A stretch of DNA of 64,000 bases from positions 186,001 to 250,000 of the forward strand of contig NZ_SOZH01000006.1 in the NCBI RefSeq assembly GCF_004519295.1. Reading direction: 5' to 3'. This document shows, piece by piece, positions 34,422 to 44,672 of this stretch. Source of the DNA: Cellulosimicrobium funkei (GTDB lineage Bacteria > Actinomycetota > Actinomycetes > Actinomycetales > Cellulomonadaceae). Within the stretch, counting starts at the first letter, position 1, and every line of letters begins with the position of its first letter. The notes under the pieces were generated by a model, which was given only the letters and a program-made list of their open reading frames with translations, was not told where the DNA came from and did not search any database. A program made the translations under genes and the position numbers.

Positions 34422-36314
34422 TTGTCCCCGATCCCCAGTGCCCAGCTGAGCACCCGCATCCAGCCCGCGGCCACGCCGCCCGAGCTGATCCGGAACTTCT
34501 GCATCATCGCGCACATCGACCACGGCAAGTCGACCCTGGCCGACCGCATGCTGCAGCTCACCGGTGTCGTCGAGCCGCGCGCCATGCGTGCGCAGTACCT
34601 CGACCGCATGGACATCGAGCGCGAGCGCGGCATCACGATCAAGTCGCAGGCGGTCCGCATGCCGTGGGCCGTCGTGGCGGACGGCGTGGAGACGCCGCAC
34701 GCGCTCAACATGATCGACACCCCGGGGCACGTCGACTTCACGTACGAGGTCTCGCGGTCGCTCGCGGCGTGCGAGGGGGCGGTGCTGCTCGTCGACGCGG
34801 CGCAGGGCATCGAGGCGCAGACCCTCGCGAACCTGTACCTCGCGATGGAGAACGAGCTCGAGATCATCCCCGTGCTCAACAAGATCGACCTCCCGGCGGC
34901 CCAGCCCGAGAAGTACGCGGAGGAGCTCGCGAACCTCGTGGGCGGCGACCCGGACGACGTGCTCAAGGTCTCCGGCAAGACGGGCGCCGGCGTCGAGGCG
35001 CTGCTCGACCGCATCGTCGAGCGCGTGCCCGCGCCGGTCGGCGACGCCGACGCCCCCGCGCGCGCCATGATCTTCGACTCGGTCTACGACACCTACCGCG
35101 GCGTCGTGACGTACGTGCGCGTCGTCGACGGCAACCTCAACCCGCGCGAGCGCATCGTCATGATGTCGACGCGCGCGACGCACGAGCTGCTCGAGATCGG
35201 CGTCATCTCGCCGGAGCCGATCGTCACGAAGGGCCTCGGCGTCGGCGAGGTCGGCTACCTCATCACGGGCGTGAAGGACGTGCGCCAGTCGAAGGTCGGC
35301 GACACGGTGACGAACGCGGCCAAGCCCGCCGCGGACGCGCTCGGCGGCTACTCGGACCCGAAGCCCATGGTCTTCTCGGGCCTGTACCCGATCGACGGGA
35401 CCGACTACCCGGTCCTGCGCGACGCGCTCGACAAGCTCAAGCTCAACGACGCCGCGCTCAACTACGAGCCGGAGACGTCGGTCGCGCTCGGATTCGGCTT
35501 CCGCGTCGGGTTCCTCGGCCTGCTGCACCTGGAGATCGTGCGCGAGCGCCTCGAGCGCGAGTTCGACCTCGACCTCATCTCGACCGCGCCGAACGTCGTC
35601 TACGACGTGACGCTCGAGGACGGGACGCTCGTCAACGTGACGAACCCGTCGGAGTTCCCGGGCGGCAAGATCAAGCAGGTCAGCGAGCCGGTCGTGCGCG
35701 CGACGATCCTCGCGCCGAGCGAGTTCGTGGGCACCGTGATGGGGCTGTGCAACGACCGCCGCGGCCAGATGCTCGGCATGGACTACCTGTCCGAGGACCG
35801 CGTCGAGCTGCGCTTCACGCTCCCGCTCGCCGAGATCGTGTTCGACTTCTTCGACCAGCTCAAGTCCCGCACGCGCGGCTACGCCTCGCTCGACTACGAG
35901 CCGTCGGGGGACCAGGTCGCCGACCTCGTCAAGGTCGACATCCTGCTCCAGGGCGAGCAGGTGGACGCGTTCAGCGCGATCGTGCACAAGGACAAGGCGT
36001 ACGACTACGGCGTCATGATGACGGCGAAGCTCAAGGAGATCATCCCGCGCCAGCAGTTCGAGGTGCCGATCCAGGCGGCCGTCGGTGCGCGCGTCATCGC
36101 GCGCGAGACGGTGCGCGCGATGCGCAAGGACGTCCTCGCGAAGTGCTACGGCGGTGACATCAGCCGCAAGCGCAAGCTGCTCGAGAAGCAGAAGGAGGGC
36201 AAGAAGCGCATGAAGAACATCGGGTCGGTCGAGGTCCCGAAGGACGCCTTCATCGCCGCGCTCTCCTCCGACGCCGCGGGCGGCAAGGACGCCAAGGACA
36301 AGTCGAAGAAGTGA
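34422..36314 (+). CDS. lepA: Elongation factor 4 (back-translocating GTPase LepA)
   Basis: A 630-residue ribosomal GTPase. G1 is [14 protein letters not shown]2 [11 protein letters not shown]3 [12 protein letters not shown] and G4 NKIDLPAAQ. The elongation-factor domains II, III and V follow, and the LepA-specific C-terminal domain ends with [26 protein letters not shown] (partial). It remodels stalled or mis-translocated ribosomes at the membrane. The best start is a TTG at 34422, with AGGAG 11 bases upstream, since no ATG or GTG occurs in frame near the conserved N-terminus; longer in-frame starts run into the DJ-1 leader. Its stop overlaps the hemW GTG. Confidence 0.95.
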   Translation: MSPIPSAQLSTRIQPAATPPELIRNFCIIAHIDHGKSTLADRMLQLTGVVEPRAMRAQYLDRMDIERERGITIKSQAVRMPWAVVADGVETPHALNMIDTPGHVDFTYEVSRSLAACEGAVLLVDAAQGIEAQTLANLYLAMENELEIIPVLNKIDLPAAQPEKYAEELANLVGGDPDDVLKVSGKTGAGVEALLDRIVERVPAPVGDADAPARAMIFDSVYDTYRGVVTYVRVVDGNLNPRERIVMMSTRATHELLEIGVISPEPIVTKGLGVGEVGYLITGVKDVRQSKVGDTVTNAAKPAADALGGYSDPKPMVFSGLYPIDGTDYPVLRDALDKLKLNDAALNYEPETSVALGFGFRVGFLGLLHLEIVRERLEREFDLDLISTAPNVVYDVTLEDGTLVNVTNPSEFPGGKIKQVSEPVVRATILAPSEFVGTVMGLCNDRRGQMLGMDYLSEDRVELRFTLPLAEIVFDFFDQLKSRTRGYASLDYEPSGDQVADLVKVDILLQGEQVDAFSAIVHKDKAYDYGVMMTAKLKEIIPRQQFEVPIQAAVGARVIARETVRAMRKDVLAKCYGGDISRKRKLLEKQKEGKKRMKNIGSVEVPKDAFIAALSSDAAGGKDAKDKSKK

Positions 36315-37603
36315 GCCCGGCGCTGCCCGAGGGCGAGCCGGTCCCGCCCGACGGCTCGCTGCCCTCCTGGGTCGCGAGCGGCGCGGGCGGCACCGTGCCC
36401 GCGACCCGCGGGTTCGGGGTCTACCTGCACGTCCCGTTCTGCTCGGTGCGGTGCGGGTACTGCGACTTCAACACGTACACGGCGTCCGAGCTCGGCGGGG
36501 GCGCGAGCCAGGCCTCGTACGCGAGCACGGCGCTGCGCGAGATCGACCTCGCCGCGCGCGTGCTGCACGACGCCGGGCTGCCCGAGCGGCCCGTGTCGAC
36601 CGTCTTCGTCGGCGGCGGCACGCCCACGCTCCTGCCTGCCGGGGACCTCGTCCGCCTGCTCGGTGGCGTGCGCGACGCGTGGGGGCTCGCCCCCGACGCC
36701 GAGGTGACGACGGAGGCGAACCCGGACTCGGTGACGCCCGAGTCGCTCGCCGAGCTCGCGGCCGCCGGGTTCACGCGCGTGTCGTTCGGCATGCAGTCCG
36801 CCGTGCCGCACGTGCTCGCGACGCTCGAGCGCACGCACGACCCGCGCCGCATCCCGGACGTCGTGCGCTGGGCGCGCGACGCCGGTCTCCAGGTCTCGCT
36901 CGACCTCATCTACGGCACGCCGGGGGAGAGCCTCGACGACTGGCGAGCGAGCCTCGAGGCTGCGCTCGCGACCGGCGTCGACCACGTGTCCGCGTACGCG
37001 CTCGTCGTGGAGGCGGGGACGAAGATGGCCGCCCAGGTGCGGCGCGGGGAGGTCGCGCTCCCGAGCGAGGACGACCAGGCCACGAAGTACGAGCTCGCCG
37101 ACGAGCTGCTCACGGCGGCCGGCCTCACCTGGTACGAGGTGAGCAACTGGGCCCGTACCGACGCCGACCGTTGCCGCCACAACCTCGCGTACTGGCGCGG
37201 CGACGACTGGTGGGGGATCGGGCCCGGTGCGCACTCCTACGTCGCGGCGACCGGCGCCGCGCCCGCAGGGGCGTCGCCCGAGGACGCCCGCGTCGGCGTG
37301 CGGTGGTGGAACGTCAAGCACCCGCGCCGGTACGCGGCGCTGCTCGAGGCGGGCACGAGCCCCGCGGCGGGGCGCGAGCTCCTCACGCGCACGGAGGGCC
37401 GGCTCGAGCGGGCGATGCTCGGCGTGCGGCTGCGCGAGGGTCTCGACCTCGCGGTCCTCTCCCCGGCGGGACGCCACGCCGTCGCCGGGCTCGTCGCGAA
37501 CGGGCTGCTCGACGGCCGCGCAGCGGTCGCCGGTCGTGCCGTGCTCACCCTGCGGGGGCGGCTGCTCGCGGACACGGTCGTCCGGACGATCACGGACGAG
37601 TGA
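36311..37603 (+). CDS. hemW: Heme chaperone HemW (radical-SAM, coproporphyrinogen oxidase-like)
   Basis: A 430-residue radical-SAM protein. The 4Fe-4S motif is CSVRCGYC (CxxxCxxC) within VYLHVPFC...DFNTYT at about residues 43-53. The radical-SAM barrel continues with [38 protein letters not shown] and [10 protein letters not shown]. The HemN C-terminal domain follows ([21 protein letters not shown]). It lacks the extra N-terminal elements of true HemN, and lepA-hemW adjacency supports HemW, a heme-trafficking chaperone. The GTG overlaps the lepA stop (GTGA), so translation is coupled. Confidence 0.93.
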   Translation: MSPALPEGEPVPPDGSLPSWVASGAGGTVPATRGFGVYLHVPFCSVRCGYCDFNTYTASELGGGASQASYASTALREIDLAARVLHDAGLPERPVSTVFVGGGTPTLLPAGDLVRLLGGVRDAWGLAPDAEVTTEANPDSVTPESLAELAAAGFTRVSFGMQSAVPHVLATLERTHDPRRIPDVVRWARDAGLQVSLDLIYGTPGESLDDWRASLEAALATGVDHVSAYALVVEAGTKMAAQVRRGEVALPSEDDQATKYELADELLTAAGLTWYEVSNWARTDADRCRHNLAYWRGDDWWGIGPGAHSYVAATGAAPAGASPEDARVGVRWWNVKHPRRYAALLEAGTSPAAGRELLTRTEGRLERAMLGVRLREGLDLAVLSPAGRHAVAGLVANGLLDGRAAVAGRAVLTLRGRLLADTVVRTITDE

Positions 37604-37608
37604 CGTCG

Positions 37609-37632
37609 GCCCGGGTCCACCGCGACCCGGGC
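37609..37632 (+). terminator. Terminator after hemW
   Basis: GCCCGGGTC (37609-37617) pairs with GACCCGGGC (37624-37632), a 9-bp stem with a 6-base loop, five bases after the hemW stop. Confidence 0.65.
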
Positions 37633-37796
37633 GCGCCCCGCGGGGACGAGGCCCCTCGGCGGCACCATCCTGCCCGCCGCCGTGCGACGGCCGCGGTGCT
37701 CGCCGCGCGGTCCGGGCCGGGAACCGCCAAGGTGGACCCAGCACGTCGACGGAGCGTGCAGCCCGCAGCACGTGACGACGAGGAACGAGGTGCACG

Positions 37797-38924
37797 ATGA
37801 CCGACCCCACGAACCCGGGCGGCGAGCCGCCCCGCGACGACGAGCACACCCCCGCCGACGGCGCGGGCGGCCCGCGACCGGACGCCACGCCACCGTCCAG
37901 TCCCGGACCCGACCGGCCCGACGCCGCCCCGTCCGGCGGCGACGTCCCGCCCGCCTCGCCGTACGGCCCGGGCGGGGGAGCGCCGCACGACCCGGCCGCA
38001 CCGCCGTCGGGCCCGCCCGCGTACGGCGCACCGGGTGCCTACGGCGCGCCGACCGGTGCGCCGGACGGCGCGGCCGGGGGACCGGGTACGCCCCCGCCGG
38101 GCGCGTACCCGCCCCCGTCCGGTGCGTACCCGCCGCCCGCCGGCGGATACCCGCCGCCCGCCGGCGGATACCCGCCCCCCGCCGGGGGGTACCCGCCGCC
38201 GCCCGGGTCGTACCCGGGTGCCGCCGGAGGGTACGGGGGCCAGCCCGGCTACGCGGGCCCGGCGTTCGGCGTCGGCGACGCGATCTCCTACGGGTGGCGC
38301 CGCGTCACGTCGAACCTGGGGCCGTGGATCCTCGTCGCGCTGATCTTCCTCGCCGTGAACATCGCGTGGAGCTGGATCACGGGCGGGTTCGACCAGTTCC
38401 AGGACCAGTTCGACTACTCCGACACGAACTTCGCGGCCCTCGGCGGCCTCACCTTCACGAGCGTGCTGCTCGGGATCGTCGGCACCGCCATCGGCTACCT
38501 CATCACCGCGTTCTTCACGCGCGGCGCGCTCGACGAGGTGGACGGGCGTCGACCCGACGTCGCCGCGTTCTTCCGCATCGGGAACGTGCTCAACGTGCTG
38601 CTCGCGGCGCTCATCGTCGGCGTCCTGTCCGGCATCGGGCTCGTCCTGTGCGTCCTGCCCGGGCTCGCGATGCTGCTGTTCTCGGCGTTCGTGTACTACG
38701 TCGCGCTCGACCAGGGCGTCGACGCGATCACGGCGATCCGCACGAGCTTCTCGCTCGTCGCGAAGAACTTCGGGCAGGTGTTCCTGCTCCTGCTCGCCCT
38801 CGTCGGGATCAACATCCTCGGCGCGATCCCGTGCGGGCTCGGGCTCTTCGTGACGATCCCGCTGAGCTACGTCGCCGTCGGCTACGCCTACCGCCGTCTC
38901 ACGGGCGGCGTGCCGGCCGCCTGA
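37797..38924 (+). CDS. Pro/Gly/Tyr-rich integral membrane protein
   Basis: A 375-residue protein of unknown function. The first 155 residues are a disordered Pro/Gly/Asp-rich region, ending in tandem GGYPPP / AGGYPPPA repeats (about residues 100-140). The C-terminal part has five or six TM segments, beginning after FGVGDAISYGWRRVTSNLGPWILVAL, which matches the DUF975/glycerophosphodiester-type membrane domain often found in such proteins (YGWRRxxxN opening). The helices are separated by short loops and one amphipathic segment (FFTRGALDEVDGRRPDVAAFFRIG, partial). Possible roles include membrane organisation or secretion. The ATG at 37797 has GAGGAACGAGG upstream. Confidence 0.75.
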   Translation: MTDPTNPGGEPPRDDEHTPADGAGGPRPDATPPSSPGPDRPDAAPSGGDVPPASPYGPGGGAPHDPAAPPSGPPAYGAPGAYGAPTGAPDGAAGGPGTPPPGAYPPPSGAYPPPAGGYPPPAGGYPPPAGGYPPPPGSYPGAAGGYGGQPGYAGPAFGVGDAISYGWRRVTSNLGPWILVALIFLAVNIAWSWITGGFDQFQDQFDYSDTNFAALGGLTFTSVLLGIVGTAIGYLITAFFTRGALDEVDGRRPDVAAFFRIGNVLNVLLAALIVGVLSGIGLVLCVLPGLAMLLFSAFVYYVALDQGVDAITAIRTSFSLVAKNFGQVFLLLLALVGINILGAIPCGLGLFVTIPLSYVAVGYAYRRLTGGVPAA

Positions 38925-38947
38925 CACCCGGCCGACGCTGTCGCCGT

Positions 38948-38976
38948 GCCCCGGTACCGCCCGTCGGTACCGGGGC
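38948..38976. terminator. Bidirectional terminator
   Basis: GCCCCGGTACC (38948-38958) pairs with GGTACCGGGGC (38966-38976), an 11-bp perfect stem with a 7-base loop, between the convergent membrane-protein and DUF3097 genes. Confidence 0.75.
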
Positions 38977-39036
38977 GCGGTGCGTCACGAGCGCGGTACC
39001 TCACGCGCGGGGTGCGTCCCGCGCGCCCGCGACCGG

Positions 39037-39900
39037 TCAGGGCGCGGTGACGAAGTCGATGAGCTCCTCGACGCGCCCGAGCAGCGACGGCTCCAGGTCG
39101 GCGTAGGTGCGGACCGTGCCGAGGATGCGCTGCCACGCGCGGCCGACGTCCTCCGCGGTCTGCGCCGGCCAGCCGAGCTCGCGCAGGATCCCACGCTTCC
39201 ACTCGGTGCCGCGCTCGATCACGGGCCACCGCTCGAGGCCGATCCGGGCCGGCTTCACCGCCTGCCAGACGTCGACGTACGGGTGCCCGAGCACGAGCAC
39301 CGTGCCCGCGGGCGACCGCCGCAGCGCCTCGTCGGCGATCCGCCGCTCCTTGCTGCCGGGCACGAGGTGGTCCACGAGCACGCCCACGCGACGCTGCGGC
39401 GTCGGGCCGAAGTCGGCGAGCGCCGCCGCGAGGTCGTCGACGCCGTGCAGCGGCTCGACGACGACCCCCTCCACGCGCAGGTCGTCGCCCCACACCTTCT
39501 CGACGAGCTCGGCGTCGTGCTTGCCCTCGACCCAGATGCGGCTCCCGCGCGCGACGCGCGCCCGCTGCCCGACGACGGCCCGCGAGCCCGAGGCCGTGCG
39601 CGTCGGCGCGGCGGGGGCGCGGGAGGTGACGGGCGGGGTGAGCTCGACGGGCGCGCCGTCGACCCAGAAGCCCGGCCCGAGCGGGAACGTGCGGGTCCGG
39701 CCCGCGCGGTCCTCGAGCACGACGACGTGCATCCCGCCCGACTTCTCGACCCGGACGACGGCCCCGACCCACCCGGTCTGCACCTCCTCGACGACGAGGC
39801 CGCGCTCCGCGGGCTGCGGGCGCGACACGGGCCGCGGGCGGTGGTGGGTGGGGGCGGGCGTGCCGCCGAGGACGTCGGAGCCGTAGCGGTCGAAGGACAC
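39037..39900 (-). CDS. DUF3097-family protein
   Basis: A 287-residue actinobacteria-typical protein starting SFDRYGSDVLGG. Recognisable family segments are GLVVEEVQTGWVGAVVRVEKSGGMHVVVLEDR (partial), RTFPLGPGFWVDG and SRIWVEGKHDAELVEKVWGDDLR, followed by VVEPLHGVDDL and VLVDHLVPGSKE. The VEGKHDAEL...D pattern looks like a Toprim-type metal-binding site, suggesting a nuclease- or primase-like fold, but function is unknown. The GTG at 39900 follows TAGGGT plus 6 bases, so the transcript is probably leaderless. In many actinobacteria this gene lies near hrcA, as here. Confidence 0.88.
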   Translation of the reverse strand: MSFDRYGSDVLGGTPAPTHHRPRPVSRPQPAERGLVVEEVQTGWVGAVVRVEKSGGMHVVVLEDRAGRTRTFPLGPGFWVDGAPVELTPPVTSRAPAAPTRTASGSRAVVGQRARVARGSRIWVEGKHDAELVEKVWGDDLRVEGVVVEPLHGVDDLAAALADFGPTPQRRVGVLVDHLVPGSKERRIADEALRRSPAGTVLVLGHPYVDVWQAVKPARIGLERWPVIERGTEWKRGILRELGWPAQTAEDVGRAWQRILGTVRTYADLEPSLLGRVEELIDFVTAP

Positions 39901-39912
39901 GGCGTCACCCTA
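39901..39912 (-). promoter_or_regulatory. Leaderless promoter of DUF3097 gene
   Basis: Minus-strand TAGGGT (39907-39912), then GACGCC, then GTG at 39900. Confidence 0.5.
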
Positions 39913-40039
39913 GGCCAGCGTCCGCCGCTCACCACCGAGATCGCCCCGTGCGTCGCGGGATCGGCCTCCCGCGGGGAGGTCCCGGGCGCCCGGGCCGGCC
40001 GCGCACGGCGGCTCCCGGCGCGCGCGCCCCCGGGGCGGG

Positions 40040-40055
40040 GTGGTACCACGGACCG
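40040..40055 (+). promoter_or_regulatory. Palindrome over leaderless promoter of MFS gene
   Basis: GTGGTACCAC (40040-40049) is a perfect palindrome containing the -10-like TACCAC (40044-40049); six bases later is ATG 40056. The layout parallels that at 4970-4986 and suggests repression by an unlinked regulator. Confidence 0.45.
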
Positions 40056-41519
40056 ATGAGCCAGCAGCTCGCGGAGCCGGACCCGAACCGCTGGCGCGTG
40101 CTGCCGGTCTGCCTCGCGGTGGGCTTCATCACGACTCTCGACGTGTCGATCGTCAACGTGGCCCTGCCGTCGATCGAGTCGTCGCTCGACGCGGGCCCGA
40201 CCCAGCTCCAGCTCGTCGTCGCCGGCTACACGCTCGCGTTCGGGCTCGCGCTGGTGCCCGCCGGGCGCCTGGGCGACGCGGGCGCACGACGACCGCTCTT
40301 CATCGCGGGCCTCCTGGGCTTCGCGCTCATGAGCCTCGCGTCCGGGCTCGCGCCGACCGACACGTGGCTCGGCGTCGCGCGGCTGCTCCAGGGCGTGAGC
40401 GCGGGCGTCCTCAACCCGCAGGTCGTCGGTCTCATCCAGCAGCAGTTCCGCGGGTACGAGCGCGGGCGTGCGTTCGGCATGTTCGGCGCGACCATCGGCG
40501 TCTCGACGGCGCTCGGGCCCCTGCTGGGCGGGCTCATCATCGCCGCGGCGGGCCCGGAGACGGGGTGGCGGTGGGTGTTCCTCGTGAACATCCCCGTCGT
40601 CGCCGTGCTCCTGCCCTTCGCGTGGCGCCTCGTGCCCGGGCCACCGCGCACCGGCTCGGGCGCGGCGCGCGGGCCGCGCCGGCTCGACCTCGTCGGGCTG
40701 GGTCTGCTCGGCGCCGCGACCCTCGGCGTGATGATGCCGTTCGTCACGACGACGGGCCGCGGCGACGACGCGTCGCGCTGGTGGTGGCTCGTGCCGGCCG
40801 CGGCCGCCGTGGCGGCCGCCGTCGGGTGGGAGCGGCGCTACCAGCGGCGCACGGGCGAGGCCGTGCTCGACCCCCAGGTCGTGGGGCTCGGGTCCTTCCG
40901 CAACGGCGCGCTGCTCGGCCTCGCGTACTTCGCCGGGTTCACGGGCATCTTCCTCGTCGTCACGCTCTACCTCCAGGACGAGCTGGGGTACACGCCGCTC
41001 CAGGCGGGGCTCGTCGGCACGCCGTTCGCGGTCGCGTCGGGCGTGTCGGCGTGGTTCTCGGGCCGCTGGGTCGCGCGCTGGGGCCGCGAGCTCGTCGTCG
41101 GCGGCGTCGTGCTCGTGCTCGTCGGCGTGGTCGCGGCGGAGGTCGTCGTGCGCACGCTCGGGGACGACCCGGGCGCCGTCGGCCCGGCGCTCGCGGTCGC
41201 GCTGCTCGTCGCGGGCGCGGGCAGCGGCACGGTCATCGCGCCGAACCAGACGCTCACGCTGTCCGAGGTGCCGGTGAGCCGGGCCGGGGTGGCGGGCAGC
41301 ATGCTGCAGCTCGGTCAGCGCATCGGGTCGGCCGTCGGGATCTCCGTGGTCCTGTCCGTCTACTACGGCGGGCTCGCGAGCGGCGACTCGGCCGCGGACG
41401 CGACCGGGCGCGCGCTCCTGGTGACGATCGGCCTCGTCGCGGTCGCGCTCGTCGTCGGCCTCCTCGACCTGCGTTCGCGACGAGCGGAGGACCGCCGGAC
41501 GGGCCGCGCGGACGCGTAG
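40056..41519 (+). CDS. DHA2-family MFS exporter (EmrB/QacA type)
   Basis: A 487-residue transporter with about 14 TM segments. TM1 has the D1 motif [17 protein letters not shown], and motif A is [14 protein letters not shown], with the second-position change GRLGD-x-G-x-RRP typical of DHA2. Motif C is [18 protein letters not shown]. Between the halves is an Arg-rich cytoplasmic loop ([18 protein letters not shown]). It probably extrudes drugs or toxic metabolites using the proton gradient; substrates are unknown. The start codon is directly downstream of the palindrome-covered promoter. CIRCE and hrcA follow immediately. Confidence 0.9.
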   Translation: MSQQLAEPDPNRWRVLPVCLAVGFITTLDVSIVNVALPSIESSLDAGPTQLQLVVAGYTLAFGLALVPAGRLGDAGARRPLFIAGLLGFALMSLASGLAPTDTWLGVARLLQGVSAGVLNPQVVGLIQQQFRGYERGRAFGMFGATIGVSTALGPLLGGLIIAAAGPETGWRWVFLVNIPVVAVLLPFAWRLVPGPPRTGSGAARGPRRLDLVGLGLLGAATLGVMMPFVTTTGRGDDASRWWWLVPAAAAVAAAVGWERRYQRRTGEAVLDPQVVGLGSFRNGALLGLAYFAGFTGIFLVVTLYLQDELGYTPLQAGLVGTPFAVASGVSAWFSGRWVARWGRELVVGGVVLVLVGVVAAEVVVRTLGDDPGAVGPALAVALLVAGAGSGTVIAPNQTLTLSEVPVSRAGVAGSMLQLGQRIGSAVGISVVLSVYYGGLASGDSAADATGRALLVTIGLVAVALVVGLLDLRSRRAEDRRTGRADA

Positions 41520-41548
41520 GATTGGCACTCGGAGGTCGAGAGTGCCGA
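41518..41548 (+). promoter_or_regulatory. CIRCE operator and promoter of hrcA
   Basis: TTGGCACTC (41522-41530), a 9-base spacer (41531-41539) and GAGTGCCGA (41540-41548) match the CIRCE consensus TTAGCACTC-N9-GAGTGCTAA, with the GCACTC/GAGTGC arms intact. A -10-like TAGGAT (41518-41523) overlaps its left edge. HrcA binds CIRCE, so hrcA and the genes downstream should be autoregulated and heat-inducible. Confidence 0.85.
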
Positions 41549-41598
41549 CGCCCGCACGCCCGCCCGGGCGGCGACGGTGCGGCACGCGGGAGGTGGAC

Positions 41599-42615
41599 GT
41601 GAGCGAGGAGCGCCGGCTCGAGGTGCTGCGGGCCATCGTCGAGGACTACGTCCTCACGCGCGAGCCCGTGGGTTCGCGCGTGCTCACCGAGCGCCACAGC
41701 CTCGGCGTCTCGCCCGCCACGATCCGCAACGACATGGCGGCTCTCGAAGACGCCGGGTACATCGCGCAGCCGCACACGTCCGCGGGCCGGATCCCGACGG
41801 ACAAGGGCTACCGGCTCTTCGTGGACCGCCTCTCGGGCGTCAAGCCGCTGTCCGCGCCGGAGAAGCGCGCCATCGAGACCTTCCTGTCCGAGGGCGTGGA
41901 CCTCGACGACGTCATCGCGCGCGCCGGGCGCCTTCTCGCCCAGCTCACCGGCCAGGTCGCCGTCGTGCAGTACCCCTCGCTGAGCCGGTCGGGCCTGCGC
42001 CACCTCGAGCTCGTGCCCGTCGGCGAGTCGCGCCTCCTGGTCGTCATCATCACGGACACGGGCCGCGTCGAGCAGCGCACGCTCGAGGTCGCGAGCGTGC
42101 CGGACGAGGGGACCCTCGTCGAGGTGCGCGCACGGCTCAACGCCGCGGCCGCGGGCAAGCGCCTCACGGACCTCGCGCCCGGTCTCGCCGCCGTGACCGA
42201 GAGCTTCCACCCCGACGACGCCCCGCTCGTCCGCGCGGTGGGCGACCTCGTCGCCCAGACGCTCGCGGAGGAGAGCGAGGAGCGCCTCGTCCTCGCGGGC
42301 ACGGCCAACCTCGCGCGCGCGGGCATGCGGTTCGAGCACGCGCTGCGCCCCGTCCTCGAGGCGCTCGAGGAGCAGGTCGTCCTGCTCGGGCTGCTCACCG
42401 AGATGGCCGCCGAGTCGGGCGTGAGCGTCCGGATCGGTCGCGAGACCCAGCTCGAGGGCCTCGCGGAGACCTCCGTCGTGACGACCGGTTACGGTAACGA
42501 CGGTGACACGGTCGCGCTCGTCGGCTCGATCGGGCCGACCCGCATGGACTACCCCGGCACCATCGCGGCGGTGCGCGCGGTCGCGCGCTACCTGTCACGG
42601 GTGCTCGGCACGTGA
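41599..42615 (+). CDS. hrcA: Heat-inducible transcriptional repressor HrcA
   Basis: A 338-residue repressor. The winged-helix N-terminus is [28 protein letters not shown] (partial), and the recognition region is [38 protein letters not shown] (partial). A GAF-like regulatory domain follows, ending [23 protein letters not shown], all canonical. HrcA binds CIRCE and in many bacteria needs GroEL to fold, giving feedback on heat shock. The GTG at 41599 is preceded by GGGAGG. It is followed by dnaJ on the same strand, the usual hrcA-dnaJ2 pair of actinobacteria. Confidence 0.96.
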   Translation: MSEERRLEVLRAIVEDYVLTREPVGSRVLTERHSLGVSPATIRNDMAALEDAGYIAQPHTSAGRIPTDKGYRLFVDRLSGVKPLSAPEKRAIETFLSEGVDLDDVIARAGRLLAQLTGQVAVVQYPSLSRSGLRHLELVPVGESRLLVVIITDTGRVEQRTLEVASVPDEGTLVEVRARLNAAAAGKRLTDLAPGLAAVTESFHPDDAPLVRAVGDLVAQTLAEESEERLVLAGTANLARAGMRFEHALRPVLEALEEQVVLLGLLTEMAAESGVSVRIGRETQLEGLAETSVVTTGYGNDGDTVALVGSIGPTRMDYPGTIAAVRAVARYLSRVLGT

Positions 42616-42721
42616 GCCCCGCGGTCTCCCCGCCCGCGGCGGGCCCGCTCGACGACCACCCCCGACCCCTCCCGACCGGCCGCGCGCCGGCCTCACGACC
42701 CGCACCAGCAGAGAGTGACGT

Positions 42722-43846
42722 GTGAGCGACTACTACGAGATCCTCGGCGTGGCCCGTGACGCCAGCCAGGACCAGATCAAGAAGGCGTACCGCAAGCTCG
42801 CGCGCGAGCTGCACCCGGACGTCGCGGGCGAGGAGGCGGGCGACCGCTTCAAGGACGTCGCGCGCGCCTACGAGGTGCTGTCCAACCCGGAGAAGCGCCA
42901 GCAGTACGACCTCGGCGTCGACCCCAGCGCCCCCGGCGGCGGGGGCGGCGGCCCCATGGGCGGCGGGTTCGGCTTCCAGGACATCTTCGAGACGTTCTTC
43001 GGCGGTGCCCAGGCGCAGCAGGGGCCGATCCCGCGCGCCCGCCGCGGCCAGGACGCGCTCGTGCGGCTCGACATCGACCTCTCCGAGGCGACGTTCGGCG
43101 CGCAGCGCGAGCTCCAGGTCGACACGGCGGTCGTGTGCGGCACGTGCGGCGGCACCTGCTGCCGCCCGGGCACCTCGCCCCGCACGTGCGAGGTGTGCCA
43201 CGGCCGCGGCACGGTCCAGCGCGTCGCGCGCTCGTTCCTCGGCCAGGTCATGACGAGCGCGCCGTGCGCCGCGTGCCAGGGCTTCGGCACCGTCATCCCG
43301 GAGCCGTGCGCGGAGTGCTCGGGCGAGGGCCGCGTGCGCAGCCGCCGCAGCATCACGGTCAACGTCCCGGCGGGCGTCGACACGGGCACGCGCATCAAGC
43401 TCACCGCGCAGGGCGAGGTCGGCCCGGCCGGCGGCCCCGCGGGCGACCTGTACGTCGAGATCCGCGAGCGCAACCACGACACGTTCGTGCGCCGCGGCGA
43501 CGACCTGCACTGCACCCTCCAGGTGCCCATGACGGCGGCCGCCCTCGGCACCGTGCTCGAGCTGGAGACGCTCGACGGGCTCCAGGAGATCGACCTGCGC
43601 CCCGGCACGCAGCCGAACCAGATCGTCACGCTGAAGAACCTCGGCGTCGGGCACCTGCACGGCAGCGGGCGCGGCGACCTCAACGTCCACATCGAGGTCC
43701 AGGTGCCGACGGCCCTCGACCCCGAGCAGGAGCAGCTCCTGCGCTCGCTCGCCGCGCTGCGCGGCGAGGAGCGGCCCGAGCCCCGGCTCGCCGCCGCGCA
43801 CCCGGGCGTGTTCTCGCGCCTGCGCGACAAGCTCTCCGGCCGCTGA
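42722..43846 (+). CDS. dnaJ: Chaperone DnaJ (DnaJ2 type)
   Basis: A 374-residue type-A J protein. The J domain (about 1-68) has HPD at 31-33; a Gly-rich linker ([14 protein letters not shown]) follows. The zinc domain has four cysteine repeats: [24 protein letters not shown] and CAECSGEG. The first repeat lacks the usual CxGxG ending, as in other actinobacterial DnaJ2 proteins. The C-terminal substrate-binding domains end with [11 protein letters not shown]. It stimulates DnaK and delivers unfolded substrates. Expression should follow the hrcA CIRCE promoter. GTG start after AGAGAG. Confidence 0.95.
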   Translation: MSDYYEILGVARDASQDQIKKAYRKLARELHPDVAGEEAGDRFKDVARAYEVLSNPEKRQQYDLGVDPSAPGGGGGGPMGGGFGFQDIFETFFGGAQAQQGPIPRARRGQDALVRLDIDLSEATFGAQRELQVDTAVVCGTCGGTCCRPGTSPRTCEVCHGRGTVQRVARSFLGQVMTSAPCAACQGFGTVIPEPCAECSGEGRVRSRRSITVNVPAGVDTGTRIKLTAQGEVGPAGGPAGDLYVEIRERNHDTFVRRGDDLHCTLQVPMTAAALGTVLELETLDGLQEIDLRPGTQPNQIVTLKNLGVGHLHGSGRGDLNVHIEVQVPTALDPEQEQLLRSLAALRGEERPEPRLAAAHPGVFSRLRDKLSGR

Positions 43847-43859
43847 GCGGGGCGCGGGC

Positions 43860-44672
43860 ATGAGTGCTCCGGTGTTCCTCGCCGAGACGGGGACCGACGG
43901 CGTCGCGCCCGGCGACCGCTACGTGCTCGACGGCGCGGAGGGCCGGCACGCGGGCGTCGTGCAGCGGCGCGGCGCGGGGGAGCGCGTCGACGTCGTCGAC
44001 GGTGACGGGCTCCGGCTGCGGTGCGTCGTCGAGCACGCCGAGTCGGGCCGCGTGACGCTCCTCGTGCAGGAGGTGGACCGCGAGCCGGCGCCGGACGTCG
44101 TCGTGACGCTCGTCCAGGCGCTCGCCAAGGGCGACCGCGACGAGATGGCGATCGAGGCGGCGACGGAGATCGGCGTCGACGTGGTCGTGCCGTGGCAGGC
44201 GGAGCGCTCCGTCGTCGTGTGGCGCGGCGAGCGCGCGGCGAAGTCCCGCGCGCGGTGGCTCGCGACGGTCCGCACGGCGACCAAGCAGGCCCGGCGGGCG
44301 CGCCTGCCTCGCGTCGAGGTCGCGCTCGACTCGCGCGGCCTCGCGGCGCGGGTCGTCGACGTCGTCGCGGCGGGCGGTCGGGCGATCGTCCTGCACGAGG
44401 AGGCGACGACGCCCCTCGCCGACGTCGGGCTGCCCGCCGGCCCGGCCACGGACGGCGCGCCCGCGCCCGAGGTGCTCGTCGTCGTCGGCCCGGAGGGCGG
44501 GATCTCCGACCGGGAGCTCGCCGACCTCACGGCGGCCGGCGCGGTCGCGGCGCGGCTCGGGCCCCACGTGCTGCGCACGTCGACCGCCGGCCCGGTGGCC
44601 GTGGCGCTGCTCGCGGAGCGGCTCGGCCGCTGGGGCGTGGCCGGGACGCGTGGTCTAGCCTCGGGGTCATGA
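43860..44672 (+). CDS. rsmE: 16S rRNA (uracil-1498-N3)-methyltransferase
   Basis: A 270-residue SPOUT-class methyltransferase. An N-terminal PUA-like domain (GDRYVLDGAEGRHAGVVQRRGAGERVDVVDG, partial) precedes the knotted catalytic domain with VTLVQALAKGDRDEMAIEAATEIGV, KSRARWLATVRTATKQARRARLP (partial) and the SAM-binding knot VVVGPEGGISDRELADL plus LGPHVLRTSTAG. It methylates U1498 of 16S rRNA. It lies 14 bases after dnaJ and overlaps the HIT gene by 4 bases (ATGA), in the conserved dnaJ-rsmE-HIT order. Confidence 0.95.
   Translation: MSAPVFLAETGTDGVAPGDRYVLDGAEGRHAGVVQRRGAGERVDVVDGDGLRLRCVVEHAESGRVTLLVQEVDREPAPDVVVTLVQALAKGDRDEMAIEAATEIGVDVVVPWQAERSVVVWRGERAAKSRARWLATVRTATKQARRARLPRVEVALDSRGLAARVVDVVAAGGRAIVLHEEATTPLADVGLPAGPATDGAPAPEVLVVVGPEGGISDRELADLTAAGAVAARLGPHVLRTSTAGPVAVALLAERLGRWGVAGTRGLASGS
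44656..44668 (+). promoter_or_regulatory. Possible internal leaderless promoter of HIT gene
   Basis: TAGCCT (44656-44661), 7 bases, then ATG 44669, inside the end of rsmE. Confidence 0.35.

Noticed and set aside
32300-36157. 1285-codon plus-strand open frame in another frame of lepA and across rpsT
   Set aside because: It lacks any recognisable domain and crosses a terminator and genes on both strands; lepA in its own frame has all GTPase motifs.
38097-38230. Tandem CCGCCCGCCGGCGGATAC-type units, considered as a CRISPR or VNTR locus
   Set aside because: They encode in-frame GGYPPPA protein repeats without unique spacers; they are coding repeats, not CRISPR.
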